Positions 18,457 through 27,495 of a DNA stretch of 64,000 bases are shown here, piece by piece. Position 1 is the first letter of the stretch; each line of letters starts with the position of its first letter. The DNA is from Ignavibacteriales bacterium (GTDB lineage Bacteria; Bacteroidota; Ignavibacteria; Ignavibacteriales; Melioribacteraceae), in the NCBI GenBank assembly GCA_020635275.1, contig JACKAA010000003.1:372001-436000 (forward strand), read 5' to 3'. The position numbers were made by a program, and so were the translations under genes. The notes under the pieces were generated by a model. That model worked only from the letters and a program-made list of their open reading frames with translations. It ran no database searches and was not told where the DNA came from.

Positions 18457-19461
18457 ATGAAAATAGATGTTGTATATACATGGGTTGATGGTTCAGATCC
18501 TGTTTGGGAAAATAAACGAAGACTAAAAGCTGATGAAATTGGTAAAGTACTTAAAGAATCAATTAACCAGGCTTTATTTTCAAATAATGAAGAATTAAAA
18601 TACTCACTTAGATCAATAGATAAGTTTGCACCTTGGATAAACAAAGTTTTTATTGTAACAGATAATCAAATACCTAAATGGTTAAAAATTGAAAATAAAA
18701 AATTACAAATTATTGATCATACAGAAATATTCAAAAATAGCTCACATTTGCCTACTTTCAATGCATCAGCAATAGAAACAAATTTACATCACATAAATGA
18801 TTTATCAGAAAATTTTATTTATTTCAACGATGATATGTTTTTAGGAAATATTTGTCATCCCCATTTCTTTTATACATCAAAAGGAATTCCTTTTATATAT
18901 ACTTCAGAAATTTTACCATTGCCAAATAAAAAGGCTTATAATATAAAAAAAAGAAAAAAATCTAAAATAAATTATTATCAAAATGCAATTGTGGAAACAC
19001 GTAAATTATTGAAAAATAAATTAGGATTATCTACATTTATAAATATCAGACATAGTATTAAACCCTTAAAAAAATCTTTATTATATAAACTTGAAGAATT
19101 ATTTAAAGCGGAATTCAATAAAACTAGTAATAGTAATTTTAGAATAGATGGCGATATTTTACCCATTCATTTATTTGCTTTTTATTCATCGGTTAAAAAA
19201 TTAGGTAAACTAAAATATCTCATTACTAATGATGTAAAAGCAAAGAAATTTGATTTATTTTCAAAGTTTTATAAAAAGTTCACATTTGGATTTATAAATT
19301 TACATGAAAGTGATATAGAAGATCATTTGGATAGGATATTAAATGCTAAGCCATTTACTTTTTGTCTCAATCAAACTCCGGAAACACCACCAGAAAATTT
19401 AATAAAAGTCAAAAATTTTCTAGAAAAATATTTTCCTGAAAAAAGTCAATTTGAAAAATAA
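18457..19461 (+). CDS. Stealth family sugar-phosphate transferase
   Basis: A 334-residue protein of the Stealth family (capsular polysaccharide phosphotransferases that transfer hexose-1-phosphate to glycan). Conserved region 1 is DVVYTWVDGSDP at residues 4-15. Region 2 covers YSLRSIDKFAPWINKVFIVTD and the later FIYFNDDMFLG. Region 3 is around the HSIKPLKKSLL segment, and region 4 is near the C-terminus (CLNQTPETP). No signal peptide or membrane segment is seen, so it is probably cytoplasmic or peripheral. It is the only plus-strand gene of the glycan cluster, divergent from the msbA-like gene and convergent with the TagB/F-like gene 5 bases away. A perfect TATAAT at 18435-18440 lies just upstream without a good -35. 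The family is clear; donor and acceptor are unknown. Confidence 0.9.
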   Translation: MKIDVVYTWVDGSDPVWENKRRLKADEIGKVLKESINQALFSNNEELKYSLRSIDKFAPWINKVFIVTDNQIPKWLKIENKKLQIIDHTEIFKNSSHLPTFNASAIETNLHHINDLSENFIYFNDDMFLGNICHPHFFYTSKGIPFIYTSEILPLPNKKAYNIKKRKKSKINYYQNAIVETRKLLKNKLGLSTFINIRHSIKPLKKSLLYKLEELFKAEFNKTSNSNFRIDGDILPIHLFAFYSSVKKLGKLKYLITNDVKAKKFDLFSKFYKKFTFGFINLHESDIEDHLDRILNAKPFTFCLNQTPETPPENLIKVKNFLEKYFPEKSQFEK

Positions 19462-19466
19462 ATAAC

Positions 19467-20507
19467 TTATTTATTTTCCATTAGGTTTAAAATAATGTCG
19501 GCCGCTCTTTTACCAGCAAGACCATCAAGTTTATAAAATAATATTTTGTTTGCTTTTTGTCTTTCTTCAGATTTTTCAGTGGGAAATTGAATACATTTAT
19601 TTATTGCTTCTTTAATTTCAGAAAATTCATCTATTTGAATACTTATTTTTTTTATAAGCTCTTTAACTTCCGGAATAGAACGATCAGAATCCGGAACTTT
19701 GAATGTAATAATTGGTTTATCAAACGAGCAGAATTCACCAATTAGAGAATTGTAATCTCCGACAAAAATATCGGCAATCATTAAATATGGAGTAATATCA
19801 AACTCTTCAAGGAAAACAGCATTTTTAATATTTTTTAATTCATTTAGTAATTTTGGTTCTGTCCAAGTGTGAGCCGTTAACAGAATATTAAAATCATCGG
19901 TCAATTCATTAATTCTATATATCCATTTTTCAATTGCTGAAAGACCATCGACATTCCATGTAGTTGTAAAAATTATTGTTTTTTTGGAAGAATTGATATT
20001 GTGGCGTAATCTAATTTTATTTAAATATTCATCATTATAAGTTCCGTTAAAAGCATTATCTAGTTTTGGATAACCGATAGCAACAGTTGATTTTATTCCC
20101 CTTTTCTTTGCTATTTCAACTTGGTCTTGGCTGGAAACAAAATAAACATCAAATCCATTATAATACTTATTTGAAGTCCATCTTTTAAATTGATATAGTC
20201 CATGATCAAAACCAATTTTAATGATTCTTTTGACATCAAATTTATAATGCTCATGTCTGCCCATAATAACTACTTTGGGAAATACAGGCATAGTTTTATA
20301 ATTAATTCCTTTGGCAGATAAGTAGATTTTTGTTTTCTTATTTTTTGCAATTATTGTAACTTTTGGTAAATACTTATTAATGTGCTCAAACATTTCATAG
20401 TCTAATGGATCAGCACAATAAAAAGCAATATTGTCTAATCCAAACAGACTTTTAATATGCCAAGATATTTTATATGGGTATTTATATATGTAATATGAAA
20501 ATACCAT
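19467..20507 (-). CDS. CDP-glycerol glycerophosphotransferase-like (TagB/TagF family) protein
   Basis: A 346-residue protein resembling the catalytic part of teichoic-acid glycerophosphotransferases. It has GFDHGLY with candidate catalytic H102, IFTTTWN near 179-185, and GDYNSLIGEFCSFDKPI at 250-266, matching the family pattern of a D-Y-x-S loop followed by DKP. TagB/TagF proteins move glycerol phosphate (or ribitol phosphate) from a CDP donor to an acceptor. In a Gram-negative cluster it may add polyol-phosphate to LPS or capsule, but this is inference. No gene for CDP-glycerol synthesis is in the window. It is the last gene of the minus-strand run. Confidence 0.75.
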   Translation of the reverse strand: MVFSYYIYKYPYKISWHIKSLFGLDNIAFYCADPLDYEMFEHINKYLPKVTIIAKNKKTKIYLSAKGINYKTMPVFPKVVIMGRHEHYKFDVKRIIKIGFDHGLYQFKRWTSNKYYNGFDVYFVSSQDQVEIAKKRGIKSTVAIGYPKLDNAFNGTYNDEYLNKIRLRHNINSSKKTIIFTTTWNVDGLSAIEKWIYRINELTDDFNILLTAHTWTEPKLLNELKNIKNAVFLEEFDITPYLMIADIFVGDYNSLIGEFCSFDKPIITFKVPDSDRSIPEVKELIKKISIQIDEFSEIKEAINKCIQFPTEKSEERQKANKILFYKLDGLAGKRAADIILNLMENK

Positions 20508-20511
20508 AAGA

Positions 20512-21546
20512 TTAGGAAAACCTTTTAATTATTTCTTGTACAACAAAATCCGGTTCAATCATTTTCATACAATTATGGTGTTCAAGAGGACATTTATTTG
20601 TCCCGTGACTACTACAAGGTCTGCAATCAAGTTCAACTTCCAGTACTTTATCATTTTCTCTATACGGAAAGTATCCAATACTTTTTACTGTTGGTCCAAA
20701 AAATGAAATTACATCAGTTTTTACTGCATCCGCAATATGTAAGGCACCGCTGTCATTGCATATCATAATGTCGCAAAGCTCAACAACAGCCGCCGATTCT
20801 AATAAAGATAATTTACCTGCTAAATTTATCGATTTTTCATCAGGTTTTATTTCTTCACATAAATTTTCTTCATCTTTACTTCCTATAAATATTAACCCAA
20901 AATTTAGCTTATTAAGTTTTTCTGCAAGCTGTTTATAGTATTCTTTGGGCCATCTTTTAGTAAACCAATTTGATCCGGGTGCTAAAGCAATTAATTTTTT
21001 TGAATTTAATTTTAAATCTCCAACTATGCTTAATGCATTTTCAATCATTTCTTTTGTCGGAAATAATTCTGTCTGCATTGAATATTCTCTATCAGTAAAT
21101 GGTGAAAGTAGATTTAATATTTTCTTGATTTTATGAACATTTGCTAAATGTTTAACTTTATGAGTCAATAACCATCTTGCTGACCATCTATCAAAACCAA
21201 CTCTAATTGGAATACCAGCCAAAAAAATTAAAATTGCAGTTGTTATTGAGCTGTGAGGTGTAAACACAATATCATATTTTATTAATTTTAATTGCCTTAA
21301 TACTTTAAGCGAGGCTTTTAATTTATTTTTCTTTTTGTCAAAAATTATAATTGAATTAATATTTGGATTATTATTTAAAATATTTGATGTTTGCGGTGTT
21401 ACCATAATATCAATTTGAGAATTGGGAAATAAATCATTTAATGCTCTCAACAATGGGGTCACTAAAATTACATCACCAATAAATGCTGTTTGAACAACAA
21501 GTATTTTTTTAATATTCTTTAAATCATCATTAACATTCTTTTTCAT
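20512..21546 (-). CDS. Glycosyltransferase family 9, heptosyltransferase-like
   Basis: A 344-residue GT9 protein. The N-terminal QTAFIGDVILVTPLLRAL motif and the C-terminal ICNDSGALHIADAV and FFGPT motifs are those of ADP-heptose:LPS heptosyltransferases (WaaC/WaaF/WaaQ type), which build the inner LPS core at the cytoplasmic face. SNWFTKRWPKEYY fits the donor-binding region. Cysteines in the late CRPCSSHGTNKC segment are also typical of this family. Which heptose position it serves cannot be told. It lies 4 bases from the TagB/F-like gene and 3 bases after the upstream GT4 gene, so co-transcription is likely. Confidence 0.9.
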   Translation of the reverse strand: MKKNVNDDLKNIKKILVVQTAFIGDVILVTPLLRALNDLFPNSQIDIMVTPQTSNILNNNPNINSIIIFDKKKNKLKASLKVLRQLKLIKYDIVFTPHSSITTAILIFLAGIPIRVGFDRWSARWLLTHKVKHLANVHKIKKILNLLSPFTDREYSMQTELFPTKEMIENALSIVGDLKLNSKKLIALAPGSNWFTKRWPKEYYKQLAEKLNKLNFGLIFIGSKDEENLCEEIKPDEKSINLAGKLSLLESAAVVELCDIMICNDSGALHIADAVKTDVISFFGPTVKSIGYFPYRENDKVLEVELDCRPCSSHGTNKCPLEHHNCMKMIEPDFVVQEIIKRFS

Positions 21547-21549
21547 AAA

Positions 21550-22656
21550 CTAAGCATCAATTAGACTTTTATATAATGAAATGTTTTTATTAATAGTAGT
21601 TTCTATCGAAAATTCATTAGCATAGCGTAAAGAATTTTCACTTAATTTATTACGTTTATCCGAATTATTAATTAAGTCAATTATTGCATTAGCTAACTGG
21701 GTCGGATTCTGCGGATCAACTAAAATTCCATTTTCACCATTTTTAATTAGTTCCGGAATGCCTCCGGTATTTGTTGAAACAATGGGTAAACCAACGGCCA
21801 TTGCATCAATAAGTGAAGTTCCTAATCCTTCTTTTTTTGATGCAAGAACAAACAAATCAAAACTTTTAAGAAATATTCCAATATCTATTCTAAAGCCTGT
21901 AAAAATTATGTCTTTTTCTAAATTTAAATCTTTTGCCTGTTTTTTAATATTTTCAAATATTGGTCCATCACCAATACAGCAAAGAGTTACGTTGTTAATT
22001 TTGTCTTTTACTTCTCTAAATGAATTTATCAGATTGGGATAATCTTTATGTCCAGCAAAAGCAGCAACTGTTCCAATTAAAAAACTATCCTTTTTAACAC
22101 CTAAACTTACTTTAAAATCTGAGTCGGGAAAAACGTTGGCAAACTTAGAAATATCAACACCGCTTCTAATTGTTAGAAGTTTTTCTTCAGAAATTCCATC
22201 ATTTATTAATACAGATTTAATAAATTCTGAGATGCATACAATTTTATCAATTCTTTTATTGTTGTATTTAATTTTACTAAAAATATTTTTCTTTATTGGA
22301 AAATCGACTCTTTTAACCGCAATTAACTTTACTTTAGAGTAAAACAGTTTTACCAAAATGCCTATTGTTATTGCATGAGCTGAATGTGAATGTATAATGC
22401 TTATTTTATTCTTTCTACAAAATTGTGAAATACGAATCGCAGAAATAATATCAATTTCACCCAACATTAAAATAGTTTTGAAAGGTAAATTATTACTGTT
22501 ACATTTTTTTTGTAGTTCAGAGGAAGGATTACAGATGAGTGTTGAATTAAAGCCCTTTTTTACCAAAGCTTCATGCAAATAGTAAACTTGCTGTTGTCCT
22601 CCGCGCCATTTTTTTTCAGGATCTATGTGGAGAATATTCAATTTTTCTTGTGCCAT
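21550..22656 (-). CDS. Glycosyltransferase family 4
   Basis: A 368-residue GT-B glycosyltransferase. The N-terminus has WRGGQQQVYYLHEAL, a donor/acceptor loop seen in LPS and capsule GT4 enzymes. SHSAHAITIG lies near residue 95. The nucleotide-sugar site is EGLGTSLIDAMAVGLPIVST near 275-294, with the usual glutamates and a later GIPELI. No membrane segment is evident. It overlaps the upstream GT2 gene by 19 bases, indicating coupled expression. The sugar and linkage are unknown. Confidence 0.88.
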   Translation of the reverse strand: MAQEKLNILHIDPEKKWRGGQQQVYYLHEALVKKGFNSTLICNPSSELQKKCNSNNLPFKTILMLGEIDIISAIRISQFCRKNKISIIHSHSAHAITIGILVKLFYSKVKLIAVKRVDFPIKKNIFSKIKYNNKRIDKIVCISEFIKSVLINDGISEEKLLTIRSGVDISKFANVFPDSDFKVSLGVKKDSFLIGTVAAFAGHKDYPNLINSFREVKDKINNVTLCCIGDGPIFENIKKQAKDLNLEKDIIFTGFRIDIGIFLKSFDLFVLASKKEGLGTSLIDAMAVGLPIVSTNTGGIPELIKNGENGILVDPQNPTQLANAIIDLINNSDKRNKLSENSLRYANEFSIETTINKNISLYKSLIDA

Positions 22657-23390
22657 ATTTTAATATATTTTAAATAAACTCCAAATGCTGAATTGAAGCA
22701 CAGAACAAAACCAACTTTACCATCTAGAAAACCTCTTTGCAGAAAGTACATTCGTAAAAACTTCGCAATCCCAAAAACTATGGAAGAAATAATTGAGTAA
22801 TTTTTATTCTCCCTAATTTGCTGTGAAGAAATATCAGAATATCTATTCATTTTACTTATATGCAGACTTAAATTTGGATAAGTATAATGAAAAATTGGTT
22901 CATAAATTTTACACTTCTTTCCATTAATTACAACAGATTCATGAACTTCCTTTACGTTAAAATTTCCTTTGTTTCTGTTAAATAATCTTAATGGGAAATC
23001 CTTATCCCAGCCACAATATTTAATTTCTTTACCTAAATAGTAGGATCTTCTTTTAATATTATAACCATCACATTGTGGATTTGTAAGAATTTCTTGAATT
23101 TTTAATTTCAGCTGATCACTAATTTCTTCATCTGCATCAACAGAAAATATCCATTGATTTTCTGCATTATCAACAGCAAATTTTTTAGTGTTTCCAAACC
23201 CTTGCCATTCGGTTTGAATAATTTTACAATTATACTTTTTGCAAATTTCAATTGTTTTATCAGTAGAAAATGAATCAACAATAAGAATCTCATCAACCCA
23301 GCTTAATGATTGTAAACATTTTTCAATATTCGATTCCTCATTAAAAGTAATAATAGTTGCTGATATTTTATTTCTTTGCTGAGTATTCAT
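22638..23390 (-). CDS. Glycosyltransferase family 2, WaaE/KdtX-like LPS core enzyme
   Basis: A 250-residue GT-A glycosyltransferase. It opens with SATIITFNEESNIEKCLQSL, has DSFSTDKT for the nucleotide, and the metal-binding DAD motif at residues 85-87. The later R-Y-S-D-I-S segment near residue 190 and the overall length match WaaE/KdtX proteins, which add glucose to inner-core heptose in some Gram-negatives. The exact activity here is inferred from resemblance. It starts with ATG; the next gene overlaps its 3' end by 19 bases. Confidence 0.87.
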   Translation of the reverse strand: MNTQQRNKISATIITFNEESNIEKCLQSLSWVDEILIVDSFSTDKTIEICKKYNCKIIQTEWQGFGNTKKFAVDNAENQWIFSVDADEEISDQLKLKIQEILTNPQCDGYNIKRRSYYLGKEIKYCGWDKDFPLRLFNRNKGNFNVKEVHESVVINGKKCKIYEPIFHYTYPNLSLHISKMNRYSDISSQQIRENKNYSIISSIVFGIAKFLRMYFLQRGFLDGKVGFVLCFNSAFGVYLKYIKIWHKKN

Positions 23391-23427
23391 TTACTTTTTT
23401 CGATTTGATAAAATTTTAAATTAACAT

Positions 23428-24573
23428 TTAATTTACGGATTGTTCAAATATATTTCTTAAAACTTTTGCTCTTTCACTCCATAAAAACTTCTGTGCATAT
23501 TGATAAATATTGTTTCTCATTTTATCAATTGTAACATCATCAGAAAATATAAAATCAATTTTTTTAGCAAGTTCTTCAACATCTCCATTCTTAAAAAAAA
23601 AGCCTGTTTCATTTTCAATAATCAATTCTCGAGTAGTAGGTAAATCGGTTGCTAAAACAGGAATACAATAACTATAATAATCAAATAACTTCAAAGGAGA
23701 AGTTATAAATTTATTAAAAAATGTTTCAGTTAAAGGAATGATTCCTAAGGCTGTATTTAGCAAATAATCTCTTAAACTTTTTTTATCAATCCATCCGGTC
23801 ACATTAACTTTTGACAAATCATATTTTTCCTGCACAATTTTTTTAATCTGATCAATTTCAAGATTTGTTTTACCTCCAATAAGTAATAATTGAGGTTTTG
23901 TTTGCGATTTATTTAATGCAGATAATAATTGATCAATTCCTTTATGCGGATCTAATGAACCAATATATGCAACATACTTATATTCATGTTTTTCATTTTT
24001 AATAAATTGTAGACCAGTTCTTGCTAAATAAAATTTAACTTCTGGAAATTTTTGCTTATACAACTCAATTTGTGAATTCTGCAAACATAATACTCCAGTT
24101 AAATTAGGAAAATATTTGTTTTCAATTTTTTCAATATGTTTTTTCTTACTTACATTTATATCATTTCTTAAAGAAAGATCTGCATAAAAATCATGCGATT
24201 CAAAATACACTTTAACATTAAATTTATTTTTTAATTTTACCAGATACTTAATAAAAGTTGGATTGCGTGTTACAATCACGTCAATTTTATTTTGTTTAAT
24301 TAACTCAAACAAATTCTTATAAACTTTTCTATAGTAAAAATAATTTGTGTTCAGAAATTTGCTATAAGAAACTCTATTTATTTCAAGATTATCAGAAACA
24401 GTTAAATTTAATTTTTCACTAATTATGTGATCAGTATTTTTTTTTGAATTATCCTTCACAAATAAATAACATTTCTCAAATTCTTGAGCAATTGCATTTG
24501 TATTATAAGTTACAAAAGTAAAACTGGGTGAATTTGACGGCCAAAGTCCGGTATGTACATAAGCAATTTTCAT
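23428..24573 (-). CDS. Glycosyltransferase family 4
   Basis: A 381-residue GT-B glycosyltransferase. The N-terminus (IAYVHTGLWPSNSPSF) is the usual GT4 first strand and loop. YIGSLDPHKGIDQLLSAL near residue 200 opens the C-terminal donor domain, and FDYYSYCIPVLATDLPTTRELI near 295-316 replaces the classical E-x7-E region. It overlaps the upstream methyltransferase stop by 4 bases (ATGA type). Donor and acceptor cannot be predicted. Confidence 0.85.
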   Translation of the reverse strand: MKIAYVHTGLWPSNSPSFTFVTYNTNAIAQEFEKCYLFVKDNSKKNTDHIISEKLNLTVSDNLEINRVSYSKFLNTNYFYYRKVYKNLFELIKQNKIDVIVTRNPTFIKYLVKLKNKFNVKVYFESHDFYADLSLRNDINVSKKKHIEKIENKYFPNLTGVLCLQNSQIELYKQKFPEVKFYLARTGLQFIKNEKHEYKYVAYIGSLDPHKGIDQLLSALNKSQTKPQLLLIGGKTNLEIDQIKKIVQEKYDLSKVNVTGWIDKKSLRDYLLNTALGIIPLTETFFNKFITSPLKLFDYYSYCIPVLATDLPTTRELIIENETGFFFKNGDVEELAKKIDFIFSDDVTIDKMRNNIYQYAQKFLWSERAKVLRNIFEQSVN

Positions 24574-25289
24574 TTAACTTTTCTGCATAATACTGCTAAG
24601 TAAGCTGCTTTGTGCGGAAATAAACTATTCATCAAGGTGTCAATAGATAATGAAAAATTATTAACTGGAATTTTATATTTTGCAAAAAGTTTGTAGCTTC
24701 TTTTATTAACTAAAAGGAAAGATTTAATCACTTCATAACCAGATTTTTTTACACTTATTTCAAGTTTTGTTTTTGTAAAACTATGCAAATGACCAACTTT
24801 GTGAACTTTTTTTCCTGTTTCTTTATCTATTATCATTTTTGCTTCTAAATTTTCATTATACGGAACACAAAATAATCCAATCCCTTTTTGCTTAATTAAT
24901 CCGTTCATTTTTACCAATGCTGATTCATAATCTTCTAAATGTTCTAAAACTTCTTGCGAAATTACAGCATCAAAATCATTTAAATTAATGTTATAAAGAT
25001 TTTCATTTATTTGAGTTATTTTTAATTCTTCAGCTATCTCTTTAAATAAACTCAATCTTTTTTCAGATAGATCAACCGCTGTAACCTTAATTCCTTTTTT
25101 AGCTAACAATGAATCTAAAAAACCAGTGCCACAGCCAATATCAATTATATTTTTTATTATTCCAGATCTGTTTAACTGTTTAAATAAATGAAGATTTCTT
25201 AACATTTCATTTTTATAAAGCTGGGTATTTTTATCAGCATTCCAAATATTATAAATATTATCATTTCCATCTTTTACATAATCATTCAT
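24570..25289 (-). CDS. Class I SAM-dependent methyltransferase in the glycan cluster
   Basis: A Rossmann-fold methyltransferase of 239 residues counting from the ATG at 25289. Motif I is IIDIGCGTG (about residues 48-56), the acidic residue after strand 2 is in AVDLS, and motif 4 is DAVISQEVLEHL. The overall pattern resembles UbiG-like proteins. A TTG at 25298 would add three residues but overlaps the preceding gene's stop; ATG is preferred. In this setting it probably methylates a sugar or glycan end, perhaps as a chain terminator, which is inference. The substrate is unknown. Confidence 0.82.
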   Translation of the reverse strand: MNDYVKDGNDNIYNIWNADKNTQLYKNEMLRNLHLFKQLNRSGIIKNIIDIGCGTGFLDSLLAKKGIKVTAVDLSEKRLSLFKEIAEELKITQINENLYNINLNDFDAVISQEVLEHLEDYESALVKMNGLIKQKGIGLFCVPYNENLEAKMIIDKETGKKVHKVGHLHSFTKTKLEISVKKSGYEVIKSFLLVNKRSYKLFAKYKIPVNNFSLSIDTLMNSLFPHKAAYLAVLCRKVK

Positions 25290-25290
25290 T

Positions 25291-26499
25291 TTAACCAACT
25301 TGATTTTTTATTTGTTCATAAAGTTTAAATGCTTGGTTCTTTCTGTTAAATCTTTCAAGAAATTCTTCTGAAACTTTAACTTTGTTTATTTCTTCTTTCT
25401 TTTTTTTCAATAAATTAAGAAGCCCACTTTTAATTTTTTCTATATCTGCTTCCAAAAACATCAATGAATTTCCATATTCAGATAATAAATTTGAAAGCTC
25501 ACCCTTTGAAGATACAACTGCAAAAATAGGTTTTCTTAATCTAAAATATTCAAACATTTTTGCCGGGAAAAACTCAGTTAAATTCATATTTGTCGCAAGT
25601 AATAGCAGAACATCAGCCTTGCCAAGTTCATTCAGCATTTGTTTGTGCGGCAAATAATTTATAAATGTTACTACAGAATTTAAATTGGGGAAATTATTTA
25701 ACCATTTTTTGTTTTCAATATTTCCAATAATATTAACAGATAAATTTTCAGTATCAATTTTATTCTCGATTATCAATTGTGACATTGCAGTAAAAAAAAC
25801 TTTAGGAGAATGAAGCTCATTAAACCTTCCCGAATAAGATATAACTAATTTCTTAACATCATTTTTATCACTCAATGAAATTTCATTAAAGTCATCCTCA
25901 TCAAATCCATTTTCTATAACACTAATTTTACTCGATTCAATCCTTCTAGCAAAATTATTTTTTGCTTTATTTGTAACTGTTATTATATGATTACAATTCT
26001 TTAAAACACTAATTTCCATATGTTTCTGTTTTTCTTTCAGTTTACTTTTTACAAATAAAGAATTGTCAATCCATTCATCTCTAAAGTCTGTAATCCATTT
26101 TGTTTTAGTTTGTTTTGCAATTTTGCCGGCTATCAGATGTGTAGAATGAGGTGGAGAAGTGGAAATAATTAAATCTACGTTTTCTTTCTTTACAATTTTA
26201 ATCCCCTTTTTAACAGCAGATATTTTCCATAAATTTGACTTATCCGGAATAAAATACTTCCAAAATATTTTTTTTAATTCACCTGGAAAATATTTACCAT
26301 AATCTGCAGAACTAATAACTGTACAATTTTTAACATCAGCTAATAATGATTCATCCTTAATTTTAATTTTCTTTGAAGCAGTTAATACAAATATTTTTGT
26401 ATCAAACTGAGCTAAATATTTAATAAATTTTGAAATTCTTTGAACAGCCGGTCCGCCTTCTGGTGGGAAATTATAAGTTACAATCAATAACCTGATCAT
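25291..26499 (-). CDS. Glycosyltransferase family 4
   Basis: A 402-residue GT-B glycosyltransferase. TYNFPPEGGPAVQRISKFIKYL (residues 9-30) is the GT4 N-terminal signature loop. STSPPHSTHLIAG follows, then SYSGRFNELHSP begins the donor domain, and EFFPAKMFEYFRLRKPIFAV near 310-330 is the nucleotide-sugar site with its conserved E. Such enzymes are common in LPS O-antigen or exopolysaccharide loci. It lies 3 bases from the upstream GT2-like gene. Confidence 0.87.
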   Translation of the reverse strand: MIRLLIVTYNFPPEGGPAVQRISKFIKYLAQFDTKIFVLTASKKIKIKDESLLADVKNCTVISSADYGKYFPGELKKIFWKYFIPDKSNLWKISAVKKGIKIVKKENVDLIISTSPPHSTHLIAGKIAKQTKTKWITDFRDEWIDNSLFVKSKLKEKQKHMEISVLKNCNHIITVTNKAKNNFARRIESSKISVIENGFDEDDFNEISLSDKNDVKKLVISYSGRFNELHSPKVFFTAMSQLIIENKIDTENLSVNIIGNIENKKWLNNFPNLNSVVTFINYLPHKQMLNELGKADVLLLLATNMNLTEFFPAKMFEYFRLRKPIFAVVSSKGELSNLLSEYGNSLMFLEADIEKIKSGLLNLLKKKKEEINKVKVSEEFLERFNRKNQAFKLYEQIKNQVG

Positions 26500-26502
26500 A
26501 TT

Positions 26503-27447
26503 TTATCTATTAAGTAAAATGTAATTTTTAAAACCGCCAATGGTTTTCTTATCATTAAATGTTTTTTCTATCCATGAAATAAATTTAATTTTTAAGGTTT
26601 CATGTTTATGCGGTTCACGATATTTGTTTGGCTTTCCGGAATTTTGAAGTTTATCTTCCCAATTAAATTTCTGAATCATTTCATCCATAACTTTTGGATG
26701 TGTATCATTAAATTCAGCAAGTAGATCTAACGGCCCATAATCAAATTCTTTGGGTGCTTTTTCATAATAATCTTTTGCTTTATTCATACCCCAATGAACA
26801 GAATCCAACGCTCTCTTTTTATTCTGCATCAAATGTGGCGGCCTTACCCATCCGTAATGATAAATTTCAGCATCGACCTTTGCTACTTTTAATTTATGGT
26901 GTCCTTGTTCTTGGCGCGGGTTGTCATAATAATCAAATTTTCTAAATGATTGTGCACTTTGCCACGAATGAATTTCCGGTAAATTTCGTACTATTCTTAT
27001 TTCGTTAGGGTACCAGCCATGACCATTGTGGAAATGTTTATAATCACCCCAAAAATGTTTATATCCGAATAATAATCCTTCTACCTCTTCATCATTTAAT
27101 AATTCATTACATCTGTTCTGAATTGTATCTAAATATTTTTCATGAACAACTTCATCTGCCTGAAGATAAAAAAGCCAGTCTCCTTTGCATTCCTTCATTG
27201 CAATATCTGTTTGAATGGAATTTATAATTCCTTTTTTAAAATATTTCTCTTCCCAATCAGTATCAATAATATTAATCTTGGGATTATTGATTTGTTCAAT
27301 TTTCTCTCTGGTATTATCATCACCAGAACTTTTTCCCACAGCTATTACAAATTCATCAACTATTGGCAATATAGATTTTATTGATTCCACAATTGGATAG
27401 TATAATGATATACCATTTCTAACAAAGGAAAATCCGCTAATTTTCAT
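26503..27447 (-). CDS. Glycosyltransferase family 2-like protein
   Basis: About 314 residues from the ATG at 27447; a TTG at 27453 would add two residues and has no better ribosome binding site. The N-terminal half is GT-A-like: SGFSFVRNG, DEFVIAVGKSSGDDNT, and YLQADEV near 94-100 as the metal-binding position. The second half has family-specific aromatic segments such as GHGWYPNEIRIVR and HYGWVRPP. Proteins of this type occur in Bacteroidota surface-polysaccharide loci, but I know no assigned substrate. It is the first gene of the minus-strand glycan run. Confidence 0.75.
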   Translation of the reverse strand: MKISGFSFVRNGISLYYPIVESIKSILPIVDEFVIAVGKSSGDDNTREKIEQINNPKINIIDTDWEEKYFKKGIINSIQTDIAMKECKGDWLFYLQADEVVHEKYLDTIQNRCNELLNDEEVEGLLFGYKHFWGDYKHFHNGHGWYPNEIRIVRNLPEIHSWQSAQSFRKFDYYDNPRQEQGHHKLKVAKVDAEIYHYGWVRPPHLMQNKKRALDSVHWGMNKAKDYYEKAPKEFDYGPLDLLAEFNDTHPKVMDEMIQKFNWEDKLQNSGKPNKYREPHKHETLKIKFISWIEKTFNDKKTIGGFKNYILLNR

Positions 27448-27495
27448 ATTCAACTATATTGTATTCAAAAAGAATTTGATGATAAAAATAATAAA

